DNA from: Variovorax boronicumulans | GTDB taxonomy: Bacteria > Pseudomonadota > Gammaproteobacteria > Burkholderiales > Burkholderiaceae_C | NCBI RefSeq assembly: GCF_019352895.1 | Contig: NZ_JAAAFX010000007.1 | Location: forward strand, 539,132 to 603,131 | Direction of reading: 5' to 3' | DNA length: 64,000 nt | Part shown: positions 51,138 through 61,110 of the stretch, piece by piece | Layout of the letters: every line of letters begins with the position of its first letter | Position numbering within the stretch: the stretch's first letter is position 1 | Made by a program: the position numbers and the translations under genes | The notes under the pieces: model-generated | What the model was told of the DNA's origin: nothing | Databases searched by the model: none | The model's input: the letters and a program-made list of their open reading frames with translations, nothing else

Positions 51138-51323
51138 CAGGGACACCGCGGAACCGGCTTTGCCGGGCCGCTGGTGTCGCCCCCTTGAGGGGGAAGGCAA
51201 GCGGACACGAAGTGCCGCGCCGCCTCCGGGGGTGGGCCAGGGACACCGCGGAACCGGCTTTGCCGGGCCGCTGGTGTCGCCCCCGGAAGGGGGGAGGCGC
51301 CGAAGGCGCATCGAGGGTGGGCC
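51138..51323. repeat. Two-unit intergenic repeat, locus 2
   Basis: Units start at 51138 and 51238, a 100-base period. Both begin CAGGGACACCGCGGAACCGG, identical in the first 44 bases, and carry the CCGGC-TTT-GCCGG hairpin and a CCCCC...GGGGG stem. They lie between the kinase and response-regulator genes. Same family as at 48.1 kb. Confidence 0.88.
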
Positions 51324-51330
51324 ATGCAGT

Positions 51331-53409
51331 TCAGGCGATCGGCAATGTGAATCGGAAAACGGTGCCGCGCGGACGGTGGGGCTCGAACATCAGCACGCCG
51401 CCGTGCTGCTCGACCACCGTGCGGCACAGGCTCAGGCCCAGGCCCATGCCGTCGGGCCGCGTGGTGAAGAAGGGCGTGAACAGGCGCTTGGCCACCTCGT
51501 CGCTGATGCCGCTGCCGATGTCGGCCACCGTGAACGCCAGCCAGTGGCGCATGTCGGCCGGCGCACCCTCGGCCCGCAGGCCGCCCGCACGGGCCACGCG
51601 CAACAGCAGCACGCGCTCGCGCAGCTCCGGCATGTCCATGGCCTGCATCGCGTTGCGCGCCAGGTTCAGCAGCACCTGTTCGACCAAGGTGCGGTCGCAC
51701 AAGACCCGGGGCAACGCGTCTTCCAGCACCACGTCGATGCGCACGTCGAGTTTGCGGGCCTGCAGCCGCACCAGCGGCAGCACCGCATCGAGCAGCGCCT
51801 GCGGCGCCACGGGCTCGCGCGTGCGGTCGCGCCGGCGCACGAAGTCGTGCACGCTGCGGATCACCTGGCCCGCGCGGTCGGCCTGCTCGGCGATGCGGCG
51901 CACCGCCATCGCGACTTCGGCGTTCTCGCCTTCGGCGCCTTGCAGCAGGTTGAGCGATCCGGTCGCATAGCTGGCGATGGCGGCCAGCGGCTGGGTCAGC
52001 TCGTGGCTCAGCAGCGATGCCATCTCGCCCACGGTCGCGAGCCGCGCGCTGGCCTGCAGCCGCTCCTGGCTGGCGCGCGAGAGCTCCTCGACGCGGCGCT
52101 GCTCGCTGACGTCGATGAAGGCGCTCATCCAGCCGGTCTGCACGCCGTGGGCGTTGATCAGCGGGGCCTCGAAGATCAGCACCGGGAAGCGGGTGCCGTT
52201 CTTGCGCATGAACACCGATTCGAAGCCCTCGCGCGGCGGCAGGCCGCCGGCCAGCCGCAGGGTCTGGCGCTTCTGGTATTCGTGCGCCAGTTCGGTCGGC
52301 CAGTAGGGCGCTTCGCCGAAGCCGGCGCTGACCAGTTCCTCGGCGCTGAAGCCCACCATCTCGCAGAAGGCGGGGTTGACGTAGGTGATGCGGCCCTGCA
52401 GGTCGCGCGCGCGCAGGCCGGTGACGACCGAGTCTTCCATCGCCTTGCGGAAGGCCAGCGTGTCGGCCAGCTCGTTCTCGGCGCGCAGCCGGCGGCGCGT
52501 GTCGCGTGCCAGCAGCACCAGCACCGAGACCAGCGCGATCGAGATGGCGGTGACCAGCGCGGTCAGCAGGTTGGGGAACACATCGGGGGCGGCGCGCCAG
52601 CCGTCGACCCGCAGCACCAGCGCCGTGCCGGGCAGGTCGATCAGCTGCTGCGTGCTGAACACGCGGCTGCCGATGCGCCGCGCGGTGCCGACCGACGCGA
52701 GCCGCGTGCCGTCGGGCTCGGTCAGCGAGACTTCCTGGCCGCGCCGCAGCGTGGGCGCGACCAGCTCGGTGAGCATGTCGCGCAGCGCGTAGGTGGCGAT
52801 CAGGTAGCCGCCGGCCTCGAGCGGCAGGCACAGCTCCATCACCTCGAGGCCCGCACTGTCGGGCAGCGCCACGTAGTGGCTCGGCGAATAGGCGGCACCG
52901 TCGAGCTTGTGCGCCGAGGTGCAGGCCAGCGCCACGTCGGTCTGTGCCGACTGGCGCGTGGTCTCGTCGAACATCGTGGTGCGATAGGGCGTGTCGGCCG
53001 CGGCCCGCGTGCGCAGCGCGCCGTCGCGCCATTCGAGCCGCAGCCACTCGCGATGGCCGCGCATCAGGGCGGCGGATTCGGTCGGCCAGCGCTCGGGGTT
53101 GAGTGCCGGCGCGCCCAGGGCGTGCAGGCTCTGCATGTTGTGCTGCAGGCCGGCGCGCAGGTCCGCGGCGGCATCGGCCGTGTCGCGGTCGAGCGCGGCC
53201 TGCACCTGCTCGGCTTCGTGCCGGCCGGCCAGCCACACCACGGTGGCGAGCAGCGCCAGCACCAGCACCGCCAGCAGCACCCAGAGGAACCAGCGCTGCC
53301 AGACCGAGCGCAGGCTCAGGAAGGCCTGGCCGCCGAAGCGCAGCGCCAGGCGCGTGGCGAGGTTCTCGCGCGGCACCGGGCGCGGCGTCTCAAGCGGCGG
53401 AGAGGACAC
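51331..53409 (-). CDS. PAS-containing sensor histidine kinase
   Basis: 692 residues. Membrane segment FLWVLLAVLVLALLATVVWLAG (about 40-61), a periplasmic sensing region of some 220 residues, a second segment (LLTALVTAISIALVSVLVLLA, about 285-305), a PAS domain (AFRKAMEDSVVTGLRARDLQGRITYVNPAFCEMVGFSAEEL), a HisKA box with the phospho-His in LLSHELTQPLAAIASY, and a HATPase with NLARNAMQAM, DIGSGI and GMGLGLSLCRTVVEQHGG. FixL/DctB-like class. The signal is unknown. It overlaps the Nit-type gene by 20 bases and precedes its response regulator. Confidence 0.93.
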   Translation of the reverse strand: MSSPPLETPRPVPRENLATRLALRFGGQAFLSLRSVWQRWFLWVLLAVLVLALLATVVWLAGRHEAEQVQAALDRDTADAAADLRAGLQHNMQSLHALGAPALNPERWPTESAALMRGHREWLRLEWRDGALRTRAAADTPYRTTMFDETTRQSAQTDVALACTSAHKLDGAAYSPSHYVALPDSAGLEVMELCLPLEAGGYLIATYALRDMLTELVAPTLRRGQEVSLTEPDGTRLASVGTARRIGSRVFSTQQLIDLPGTALVLRVDGWRAAPDVFPNLLTALVTAISIALVSVLVLLARDTRRRLRAENELADTLAFRKAMEDSVVTGLRARDLQGRITYVNPAFCEMVGFSAEELVSAGFGEAPYWPTELAHEYQKRQTLRLAGGLPPREGFESVFMRKNGTRFPVLIFEAPLINAHGVQTGWMSAFIDVSEQRRVEELSRASQERLQASARLATVGEMASLLSHELTQPLAAIASYATGSLNLLQGAEGENAEVAMAVRRIAEQADRAGQVIRSVHDFVRRRDRTREPVAPQALLDAVLPLVRLQARKLDVRIDVVLEDALPRVLCDRTLVEQVLLNLARNAMQAMDMPELRERVLLLRVARAGGLRAEGAPADMRHWLAFTVADIGSGISDEVAKRLFTPFFTTRPDGMGLGLSLCRTVVEQHGGVLMFEPHRPRGTVFRFTLPIA

Positions 53410-54214
53410 GGTGGGAGAGTGCGGGGAGTTGCGCGCGTGCCGCGGCGGTGCGCGTGGCGTCGAGCTCGAACAGCACCACGCCTTCGCCCTGCGCGCGCTG
53501 TGCGACCACCGTGCCCCAGGGGTCGACGATCAGCGACTGGCCCCAGGTCTGGCGGCCGTTCTCGTGCGTGCCGCCCTGCGCGGGCGCCACGACCCAGGCC
53601 AGGTTCTCGATGGCGCGCGCACGCAGCAGCACTTCCCAGTGGGCCGAGCCGGTGGTGTGGGTGAAGGCGCTGGGCACCAGCAGCAGTTCGGCGCCGCCCT
53701 GCGACAGCGCGCGGTAGAGCTCGGGGAAGCGCAGGTCGTAGCAGACCGACAGCCCGATGCGCCAGCGGTGCCCGTCGCGCGAGGGCAGGTCGAAGCTGAC
53801 GGGCTCGCTCCCGCGCGCGACCACGCGGCGCTCGTCGTAGTGCTCGCGGCCGTTGTCGAAGAAGAACAGGTGGATCTTGTCGTAGCGCGCCACGCAGCGG
53901 CCGTCGGGCGCGTAGGCGAGCGAGCTGTTGAGCACATGCTGGTCGTCGGTGGTCTCCAGCGGCAAGGTGCCGCCGACGATCCACAGGCCGAACTCGCGCG
54001 CCGCGTCGGCCAGGAAGCGTTGCACCGTGCCGTCGCCGGGCGCTTCGCGCAGCGCGAGCTTGTCGGTGTCCCTGGCGCCCATCACGCAGAAATACTCGGG
54101 CAGCACCGCCAGTTCGGCGCCGGCCGCCGCGGCCTCGGCCAGCAGGGCGTGGGCGCGGGCCAGGTTGGCTTCGCGGGTGATGGCCGACACCATCTGGATG
54201 GCTGCGACTTTCAT
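53390..54214 (-). CDS. Carbon-nitrogen hydrolase (Nit1/deaminated-glutathione amidase-like)
   Basis: 274 residues. Nitrilase-superfamily catalytic triad: Glu in ELAVLPEYFC, Lys in RYDKIHLFFFD, Cys in GLSVCYDLRFPELYRAL. KIHLFFFDNG... is typical of the Nit1/NitFhit branch, which repairs deaminated glutathione or hydrolyses omega-amides. The start overlaps the yhdP stop (ATGA) and its end overlaps the kinase gene. The yhdP-nit order is common in beta- and gamma-proteobacteria and does not imply a shared pathway. Confidence 0.92.
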   Translation of the reverse strand: MKVAAIQMVSAITREANLARAHALLAEAAAAGAELAVLPEYFCVMGARDTDKLALREAPGDGTVQRFLADAAREFGLWIVGGTLPLETTDDQHVLNSSLAYAPDGRCVARYDKIHLFFFDNGREHYDERRVVARGSEPVSFDLPSRDGHRWRIGLSVCYDLRFPELYRALSQGGAELLLVPSAFTHTTGSAHWEVLLRARAIENLAWVVAPAQGGTHENGRQTWGQSLIVDPWGTVVAQRAQGEGVVLFELDATRTAAARAQLPALSHRVLSAA

Positions 54215-57200
54215 GGCCGGTTCTCCTTCTGTGCTTCGTTCACGGGCGTGCTGCGGCGTGGCACCTTGGTGATCTTGGGGTCGGTCCAGGTGCCTTCGAT
54301 CTGGAACTCCTGCGTCGCGGCGGCGGCCAGCGGCTTGCTCAGCAGCAGCTGCGCGAGGAAGGTGCTCAGGCCGATCACCGGGTTGATCGCGGTGGCGACC
54401 AGCGATGCGGTGCCCGCATTGATCTCGGGCACCACCACCACGCGCAGGCTCTGCGTTTCGCGCGCCAGGTCGGCCGAGCCGTCCATCAGCGCGGCGGCGT
54501 TCACGCCCTTCATCTGCAGGTTGTTGGTGCTGGCCACGCCGCGCAGGATCTTGGCGTCGCCGCGCACGAAGTCGAAGGCGAAGCCGTCGCTGAACACGTC
54601 GCGGAAGTCGAGCGTGAGACGGCGCGGCAGCGCCTGCAGGCTCAGCACGCCCAGCAGCTTGGCGAGCCCGGGGTCGGCCTTGAGGAACTGGCCGCTGCCC
54701 ACGTCGATGTGCAGCTGGCCGTTGAGGCTGGGGTAGTCGAGCGACAGCGGCGAGCCCTGCCAGTCGACCTCGCCCTCGAGCCGGCCGCGGCCGCGCCGGA
54801 TCACGTCCTTCATGTTGAAGCGCGCCAGCAATGCGCCGGCGTCGGCCATCTCGAGCTTGAAGTTCATCGCGGTGCGGCGCCGCGCCGCGTCGTTGCCGGC
54901 CCAGGTGCCCTGCGCCGTGAAGCTGGCCTCGGGCATGGTGAAGGCCAGCTTGTTGAGCCGCCACTCGCGCCGCGCGCCGCCGCGGTTGACCGCGTCGATC
55001 TCGGCCCGGCCCAGGTGCCGGCCCAGCAGCTCGAAGTCGTCGACCACGATGTCAAGCGCCGGCAGCGCATCGGGTTGCTCGTCGAGCAGCGACTCGACGT
55101 CCTTCGCTTCGCTGGCCGCGATCTTCAGGCGCGACAGCCGCGCATAGATGCGGCCGTCCTGCGACTGGCGGTATTCGGCATAGCCGCTGAGCTCGGTGGC
55201 GTCGATGTTGGCGCGCCACAGCGTGCCCTCACGCGAGCCGCCCAGCACCACGTCGTGCAGCGTGCGGCCGCCGCCGATGCCCAGTGCCTGCGCGCGCGCC
55301 GCCAGGGACGTCGGCAGGTAGGCCGAGGGGTCGCTGCCGCCGGTGCCGGTGCCGACCGCGTTGCCCGTCGCTTCGCCGAACAGCGCCTGCCAGGCCGGCA
55401 GGTCGAACTGGGCCAGGTGCAGCGTGGCCAGCACGCCGTGGTCGGGCGCGGTGGCGGTCTCGCCCTCGGGCAGCCCGACGCCGATCGCGCCCTGCAGCAC
55501 GCGCGGCTCGGCGCCCGTGATGTCGCGCACGTAGTGGGCCGAGGCCACGTTCCCGAGGCCGAGGGCGATCCGGTCGTGCATCAGCGGTGCCGCGCCCGCC
55601 CGGGCCTCGCGCAGCACCACCTTCTTCTCGATCTGCAGCGGCATCGCCTCGTCGGCGCTCTTGGCCAGCGGCGCGGGCAGCGCCAGCGCCAGGCCCTGCA
55701 GGCTGCTGTTGACCGAGAACTCCGGCGTGCCGTCGCGCACCGACAGCGTGGCGCTGTAGCCGGTACCGCCGCCGGCCTTGGCGGCCACCCGGGGCAGCCA
55801 TTCGACTTCGCGCACCGCGCGCAGGCCTTCGGCGGTCACGTTGCCCTGCGCCCTGAAGCTCATCTCGGGGCTGGCACCGGCGTAGCGCCCGCGGCCCTCG
55901 ATGCGTGTGTCGCCCCCGGCCAGCCGGCCCTGCACGCCGCCCAACGTGAAGCCGGTTTCGGTGAAGCCCAGCGTGCCGCGGACCTGCGACACGGTCGGGG
56001 CTTCGGGCGCGAGTTGCAGGTCGTTGCCGGCCAGCACCACGGTGGACTGCACCTTGGCCTTGTCCATGTTCTCCAGCGGCAGGTCCAGCTTGAGCCGGTA
56101 GTCGGCGTTGCCGGTGGCGCGCACCCTGGCGATCGGCTCGGCCGCCTCGCCGGTCAGCGGCGCGCCGACCTTGAGCAGTTCGGCCAGCGGCCCGCGGGCC
56201 TGGGCATCGACCTCGAGCAGCGGCGCGTGATGCGCCATGTCGGCGATCTGCGCGTCGGCCTGGGTCACCTCGATGCCCGGCGCGCCCACCAGGCGGCCGC
56301 GCGCATTGCGCACGCGCATGCCCGAGCGCTCGAAGATCAGGTCGCCCGAGACGCCGGTGAGGCCCGGCCACGCGGCCGCCTTGCCCGACGCGACCAGGGA
56401 GGGCGGCACGTAGGCGTAGTCGACGCCCGACACCTTGGCCGAGATGCGGAATTCGCCTTCGCGCGGGTCGTTGAAGGGCACGTCCCAGAGGTCGCCGCGG
56501 ACCTTGAAGTCGACCGTGCTGGCGCGGCCCTTGGTCACGCTCTGCTGCACGTAGTCGCGGGTGTGCTTGGGGATCTCCAGCGGCAGGTAGCGGAACACCC
56601 GCGTGCCGTCGGCGTTGGTCAGCTGGCCCTGCAGGTCGAGCACGCCGGGGTAGCGCGAGCGCCCGTGCGACACGGCCGGGTCGCTGGTGCGCCAGCTGGC
56701 GCGCGCCTCGCCCGTGGCGTCGGCGTTGGCGAAGCGCAGGTCGCTCACCTGCAGCTGCGCCTTGTCGCCGTCGAGCTTCCATTGCAGCTGCGCCGAGAGC
56801 CGGTCGATCGGGATCAGCGGCTCCTCGAACACGCCGGGGAATTCGAGCGTGCCCTGCGCGATCGAGAGCGTGGCCTTGCCGCCGTCCTGGGTGGCGTCGA
56901 ACTCGACGCGGGCGCCGCTCAGGCCGGGCGTGCCCGGATGCGGCACGGCCGCAGCAGCCTGCGGTTTGGCGTCGGCGGGCGCCTTGGCCGGCTGCGAGGC
57001 CAGGCCGAGTCCGCTCACGCTGCCCGTGGCGCGGTAGTGGTGCGGGGCGTCGAGCGAGCCCTGCCAGCCGAGGTCGAGGCGCTCCACCACGCCGCGCGGC
57101 GCGTAGGTGGCGAGCGCCTGGTGCGTGGCGTCGCCGAGCGGCAGCCGGCCGGCGATCAGCGCCAGCGCGGCCAGGTCGAGCGCATCGGCCTTGAAGGCGC

Positions 57201-58275
57201 CGCGTTCGGGGCTTCGGCCCTGGGTCGGCGTGTGCTGGAACCACAGGTTGCCGCCGGGCCAGCGCAGGCCGTCGGCGGCGGTGAACTGCAGGGCCGTGGT
57301 GGAGAACTCGAGCGTCTGGTCGTTGAGGCGGCCCGCGAGGCGGCCGGTCACGCCGCGCAGCACCAGCGGCTCGAGCCCGGCGTCGAGCGAGGCGTCGATC
57401 TGGTCCAGGGCGAGGTCGGTGGCGCCGCCGACGATCTTGCCGTTGCGCACGTCGGCCCAGGCGCGCAGGCCGCCGCTGCCTTCGCGGATGCGGGCGTCGA
57501 GCGACACGTAGCGCCCGAGCCGGCGCACGTCAATGTGCGGCAGCTCGGCGTACATCTGGCCGGTCCAGCTGTGCCAGTTGCCGCGGCGCACCGACAGCAG
57601 CGGCTGGCGGAACTGGCCGCGCAGCGAGAAGCGCTCGCCCCAGCCCTCGGGCGGCGTGGCGTCCAGGCGCAGCGCGTGGCGGCGCCCGGCATTGCGCGCG
57701 ACGAAGCGCACGTCGGTCAGCGTCAGGGGCTCGGCCTGGCGGCGTTCGTCGGTCCAGCGCACCGTGCCGCCTTCGATCACGAACTCGCGCTGGGCGAAAA
57801 ACCAGTCGGCGCCGCGGGTCTCTCCGCTGGTGTCGGTGGACATGTCGAGCCCGGCCACGTGCAGCTTGCCCAGCGCATCGAGCCGCACCTCGAGCTGGGG
57901 TTTCTCGATGTAGAGCTGCTCGAAGTTGAGGTGCCACAGCGAGCGTGGCGAGACGCTGGCCACCACCCGCACCAGCCGCAGCGCTTCGCGCTGCTGGGCG
58001 TCGAGCAGCACCACGTCGCGCAGCTCGAGCACGGGAAACAGGGTGCCGGATCGTGCGCTGATCTCGCCGATGCGCACCGGTACCCCGACGGCACGGGAGG
58101 CCTGCGCCTCGATGGCTTCACGGTAGTCGCCGATTCGCGGCACAATCCAGCCGTGTAGGACAACGACCGCCAAGGCGAACAACGACCACGCGGCAATCAA
58201 CAGACCCAGCAGCCATCTCGCCATGACAGCGGTGAACTTGAGCAGCTTGGAAGGATGGGACGCCGTGTCGTTCAT
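54211..58275 (-). CDS. yhdP: YhdP family inner-membrane protein (AsmA-like, phospholipid transport)
   Basis: 1354 residues. One N-terminal membrane anchor (VMARWLLGLLIAAWSLFALAVVVLHGWIV) followed by a long periplasmic stretch of repeated beta-rich blocks: DUF3971 (about 150-650; GRYVSLDARIREGSGGLRAWADVRNGKIVGG) and an AsmA_2-type C-terminus (LEGEVDWQGSPLSLDYPSLNGQLHIDVGSGQFLKADPGLAKLLGVLSLQALPRRLTLDFRDVFSDGFAFDFVRGDAKI). AsmA-like proteins such as YhdP bridge the periplasm and move phospholipids to the outer membrane. ATG 58275 gives MNDTASHPSKLLKF; the open frame continues to 61311 only as a shadow of glnE. Confidence 0.92.
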   Translation of the reverse strand: MNDTASHPSKLLKFTAVMARWLLGLLIAAWSLFALAVVVLHGWIVPRIGDYREAIEAQASRAVGVPVRIGEISARSGTLFPVLELRDVVLLDAQQREALRLVRVVASVSPRSLWHLNFEQLYIEKPQLEVRLDALGKLHVAGLDMSTDTSGETRGADWFFAQREFVIEGGTVRWTDERRQAEPLTLTDVRFVARNAGRRHALRLDATPPEGWGERFSLRGQFRQPLLSVRRGNWHSWTGQMYAELPHIDVRRLGRYVSLDARIREGSGGLRAWADVRNGKIVGGATDLALDQIDASLDAGLEPLVLRGVTGRLAGRLNDQTLEFSTTALQFTAADGLRWPGGNLWFQHTPTQGRSPERGAFKADALDLAALALIAGRLPLGDATHQALATYAPRGVVERLDLGWQGSLDAPHHYRATGSVSGLGLASQPAKAPADAKPQAAAAVPHPGTPGLSGARVEFDATQDGGKATLSIAQGTLEFPGVFEEPLIPIDRLSAQLQWKLDGDKAQLQVSDLRFANADATGEARASWRTSDPAVSHGRSRYPGVLDLQGQLTNADGTRVFRYLPLEIPKHTRDYVQQSVTKGRASTVDFKVRGDLWDVPFNDPREGEFRISAKVSGVDYAYVPPSLVASGKAAAWPGLTGVSGDLIFERSGMRVRNARGRLVGAPGIEVTQADAQIADMAHHAPLLEVDAQARGPLAELLKVGAPLTGEAAEPIARVRATGNADYRLKLDLPLENMDKAKVQSTVVLAGNDLQLAPEAPTVSQVRGTLGFTETGFTLGGVQGRLAGGDTRIEGRGRYAGASPEMSFRAQGNVTAEGLRAVREVEWLPRVAAKAGGGTGYSATLSVRDGTPEFSVNSSLQGLALALPAPLAKSADEAMPLQIEKKVVLREARAGAAPLMHDRIALGLGNVASAHYVRDITGAEPRVLQGAIGVGLPEGETATAPDHGVLATLHLAQFDLPAWQALFGEATGNAVGTGTGGSDPSAYLPTSLAARAQALGIGGGRTLHDVVLGGSREGTLWRANIDATELSGYAEYRQSQDGRIYARLSRLKIAASEAKDVESLLDEQPDALPALDIVVDDFELLGRHLGRAEIDAVNRGGARREWRLNKLAFTMPEASFTAQGTWAGNDAARRRTAMNFKLEMADAGALLARFNMKDVIRRGRGRLEGEVDWQGSPLSLDYPSLNGQLHIDVGSGQFLKADPGLAKLLGVLSLQALPRRLTLDFRDVFSDGFAFDFVRGDAKILRGVASTNNLQMKGVNAAALMDGSADLARETQSLRVVVVPEINAGTASLVATAINPVIGLSTFLAQLLLSKPLAAAATQEFQIEGTWTDPKITKVPRRSTPVNEAQKENRP

Positions 58276-58299
58276 TGAGGATCGCGCTGTGCAGGAATT

Positions 58300-61110
58300 A
58301 TGACCCCCAGCCTCTCGACGGGTTCCGCTCCCACCGATGCCATCGTGCATCCCTCCCCCACGACGACATGGCCGCCGGTGGCTCCCGCGACGGCCCCGGT
58401 CCCGTTGTCCGCCCATTCGCGCTTCGTCCAGCGGCTGCGCCGCCGCTATGCGGGCGAGCTGGCGCTGCTGCCCGAGGGCGAACCGCTGCGCCCGCAGATG
58501 CGCCAGGCTTACGAACAGTTGCGTGCGCGCGGCGACAGCGCCGCCGATGCGCTGCGCATCGTGCGCCAGTTGGTCATGGAGCGGCTGGTCACGCTCGACT
58601 GCGACCACCAGGCCCCGCTGGCCGTGGTCACTACCGCCGTCACCCAGCTCGCCGAGTTCGCGCTCGACGTCGCCTGCGCCGAGAGCGCGGCCGAACTCGA
58701 CGCCCGCCACGGCGCCCCCCTGGGCCCCGACGGCCAGCGCGCCCAGTTCTGGGTGGTGGGCATGGGCAAGCTCGGCGCGCGCGAGCTCAACGTGTCGAGC
58801 GACATCGACCTGATCTACCTCTACGACCAGGACGGCGACACCGCGGGCGACGTCGACGGCCGTGGCCGGATCTCGAACCACGAGTACTTCGCGCTGGCCG
58901 TCAAGCGCATCTATGCGCTGGTGGGCGACACCACCGAGCACGGCTTCGTGTTCCGGGTCGACCTGGCGCTGCGGCCCAACGGCAATTCCGGCCCGCCGGT
59001 GGTCTCGCTCGATGCGCTCGAGGAGTATCTGCAGGTGCAGGGCCGCGAGTGGGAGCGCTTCGCCTGGATGAAGAGCCGGGTGGTGGCGCCCGCCTCGGTG
59101 GTGGCCGACGGCTCGGCCCAGGCGCTGCGCGGCGTGGTGCTGCCCTTCGTGTTCCGCCGCTACCTCGACTACAGCGTCTTCGATTCGCTGCGCACGCTGC
59201 ACCGGCAGATCCGCGAACAGGCGGCGCGCCGCAGCGCGGGCCGGCCCGAGCGGGCCAACGACGTCAAGCTGTCGCGCGGAGGCATCCGCGAGATCGAATT
59301 CACCGTGCAGCTGCTGCAGGTGGTGCGCGGCGGTCAGTTCCCCGAGCTGCGCACCCGGCCCACGCTCGACGCGCTGCAGCGCCTGGCGCGCGCCGGCCTG
59401 ATGCCGCAGGACACGGCGGACACCCTGGCCGTGGCCTACGAGTTCCTGCGCCGCGTCGAGCACCGCATCCAGTATCTGGACGACCAGCAGACCCACGTGC
59501 TGCCGGTCAACGACGAGGACGTGCGCTGGATCGCCGAGTCGATGGGGCTGCCCGATTGCTGCGCCTTCCTGGCCGAGCTCGACACCCACCGCGAATTCGT
59601 GGCGCAGGAGTTCGACAAGCTGCTGGGCGGCGAGAAGACCTGCACCGGCTGCAACGGCAAGGCCAAGACCGACCCGCCGGCCGACCTCAACGACCTGATC
59701 GCCCAGCTGCCCGCGGCCTTCGCCGCGCGCGTCGAGCGCTGGCGCGAGAGCCCGCGCATCCTGGCGCTGCGCGACGAGACGCGCGCGCGGCTGCGCCAGC
59801 TGGTGCGCCGCACCGGCCAGTGGATCGACGGGGTGGCCCAGGACGCCTCGGAGGAAGTCAAGGCACAGCGCACCGAAGCCGCCCTGCGCTGGGCCGACTG
59901 GATCGAGCCGCTGCTGCGGCGCGAGAGCTACCTGGCGCTGCTGGTCGAACGGCCGGCGGTGCAGGAGCGGCTGTTGCGGCTGTTCGGCGCGGCGCGCTGG
60001 CCGGCGCGCTACCTGATGCAGCACCCGGGCGTGATCGACGAACTCGCCAGCGACGAGATGCTGGGCGGGCGTTTCGTCGCCGCCGAGTTCGAGCGCGAGC
60101 TCGAATCGCGGCTGGTCTCGCTGCGCCGCACCGGTGAAGACGATGAAGAGCGCCTGCTCAACCTGCTGCGCCATGCGCACCATGCCGAGGTGTTCCGCAC
60201 GCTGGCGCGCGACGTCGAAGGCCGGATCACGGTCGAACAGGTGGCCGACGACCTCAGCGCCATGGCCGACACCGTGCTGCGCATCACCGCGCGCTGGTGC
60301 TGGCAGCATGTGCGCAACACCCATCGCGAGGCGCCGCAGTTCGCGGTCATCGGCTACGGCAAGCTGGGCGGCAAGGAGCTGGGCTACGGCAGCGACCTCG
60401 ACATCGTGTTCGTCTACGAAGACGAGGACGAACGCGCGGGCGAGGTCTATGCGGCCTACATCCGCCGGCTCATCAACTGGCTCACGACGAAGACGCGCGA
60501 GGGCGACCTGTTCGAGATCGACACCGCGCTGCGGCCCAACGGCAACTCGGGCCTGCTCATCACCACCTTCGCGGCCTACGAGAAGTACCAGCTGGGCCGC
60601 GGCAGCAACACCGCCTGGACCTGGGAACACCAGGCCATGACGCGGGCGCGCTTCGTGCTGGGCGACCCGGCGCTGGGCGAGCGCTTCGACCGCATCCGCG
60701 ACGCCGTGATCTGCGCGCCGCGCGACCACGAGGCGCTGCGCGCCGAGATCTTCGCGATGCGCAACAAGGTCCGCGCCGCGCACCCGGTCAAGGCCGGGCG
60801 CTTCGACGTCAAGCACAGCCCCGGCGGCATGGTCGATGCCGAGTTCGCGGTGCAGTTCCTGGTGCTGTCGCAGGCCTGCGGCCACACCGAGCTGGTGCCC
60901 AACGTGGGCAACATCGCGCTGCTGCAGCGCGCCGAGGCGGCCGGGCTGCTGCCCGAGGGCGTGGGCCAGCGGGCCGCAGCGGCCTACCGCGAACTGCGCC
61001 GCGTCCAGCACCGCGCGCGGCTCAACGAAGAACCCACGCAGGTGCCGCTGCCGGCCCTGGCGGCCGAACGCGAAGCCATGCTGGCGCTGTGGCATGCGGT
61101 CTTTGGCTGA
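58300..61110 (+). CDS. glnE: Glutamine synthetase adenylyltransferase/adenylyl-removing enzyme
   Basis: 936 residues. GlnE adds and removes AMP on glutamine synthetase in response to PII and glutamine. Two nucleotidyltransferase domains are present: GMGKLGARELNVSSDIDLIYLYD (about 155, deadenylylation) and GYGKLGGKELGYGSDLDIVFVYED (about 686, adenylylation). Each is followed by its FEIDTALRPNGNSG / FRVDLALRPNGNSG motif. A small cysteine pair (CTGCNG, about 448) lies in the linker. Divergent from yhdP with 24 bases between starts, so the promoters overlap with coding or lie in this short gap. Confidence 0.95.
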   Translation: MTPSLSTGSAPTDAIVHPSPTTTWPPVAPATAPVPLSAHSRFVQRLRRRYAGELALLPEGEPLRPQMRQAYEQLRARGDSAADALRIVRQLVMERLVTLDCDHQAPLAVVTTAVTQLAEFALDVACAESAAELDARHGAPLGPDGQRAQFWVVGMGKLGARELNVSSDIDLIYLYDQDGDTAGDVDGRGRISNHEYFALAVKRIYALVGDTTEHGFVFRVDLALRPNGNSGPPVVSLDALEEYLQVQGREWERFAWMKSRVVAPASVVADGSAQALRGVVLPFVFRRYLDYSVFDSLRTLHRQIREQAARRSAGRPERANDVKLSRGGIREIEFTVQLLQVVRGGQFPELRTRPTLDALQRLARAGLMPQDTADTLAVAYEFLRRVEHRIQYLDDQQTHVLPVNDEDVRWIAESMGLPDCCAFLAELDTHREFVAQEFDKLLGGEKTCTGCNGKAKTDPPADLNDLIAQLPAAFAARVERWRESPRILALRDETRARLRQLVRRTGQWIDGVAQDASEEVKAQRTEAALRWADWIEPLLRRESYLALLVERPAVQERLLRLFGAARWPARYLMQHPGVIDELASDEMLGGRFVAAEFERELESRLVSLRRTGEDDEERLLNLLRHAHHAEVFRTLARDVEGRITVEQVADDLSAMADTVLRITARWCWQHVRNTHREAPQFAVIGYGKLGGKELGYGSDLDIVFVYEDEDERAGEVYAAYIRRLINWLTTKTREGDLFEIDTALRPNGNSGLLITTFAAYEKYQLGRGSNTAWTWEHQAMTRARFVLGDPALGERFDRIRDAVICAPRDHEALRAEIFAMRNKVRAAHPVKAGRFDVKHSPGGMVDAEFAVQFLVLSQACGHTELVPNVGNIALLQRAEAAGLLPEGVGQRAAAAYRELRRVQHRARLNEEPTQVPLPALAAEREAMLALWHAVFG

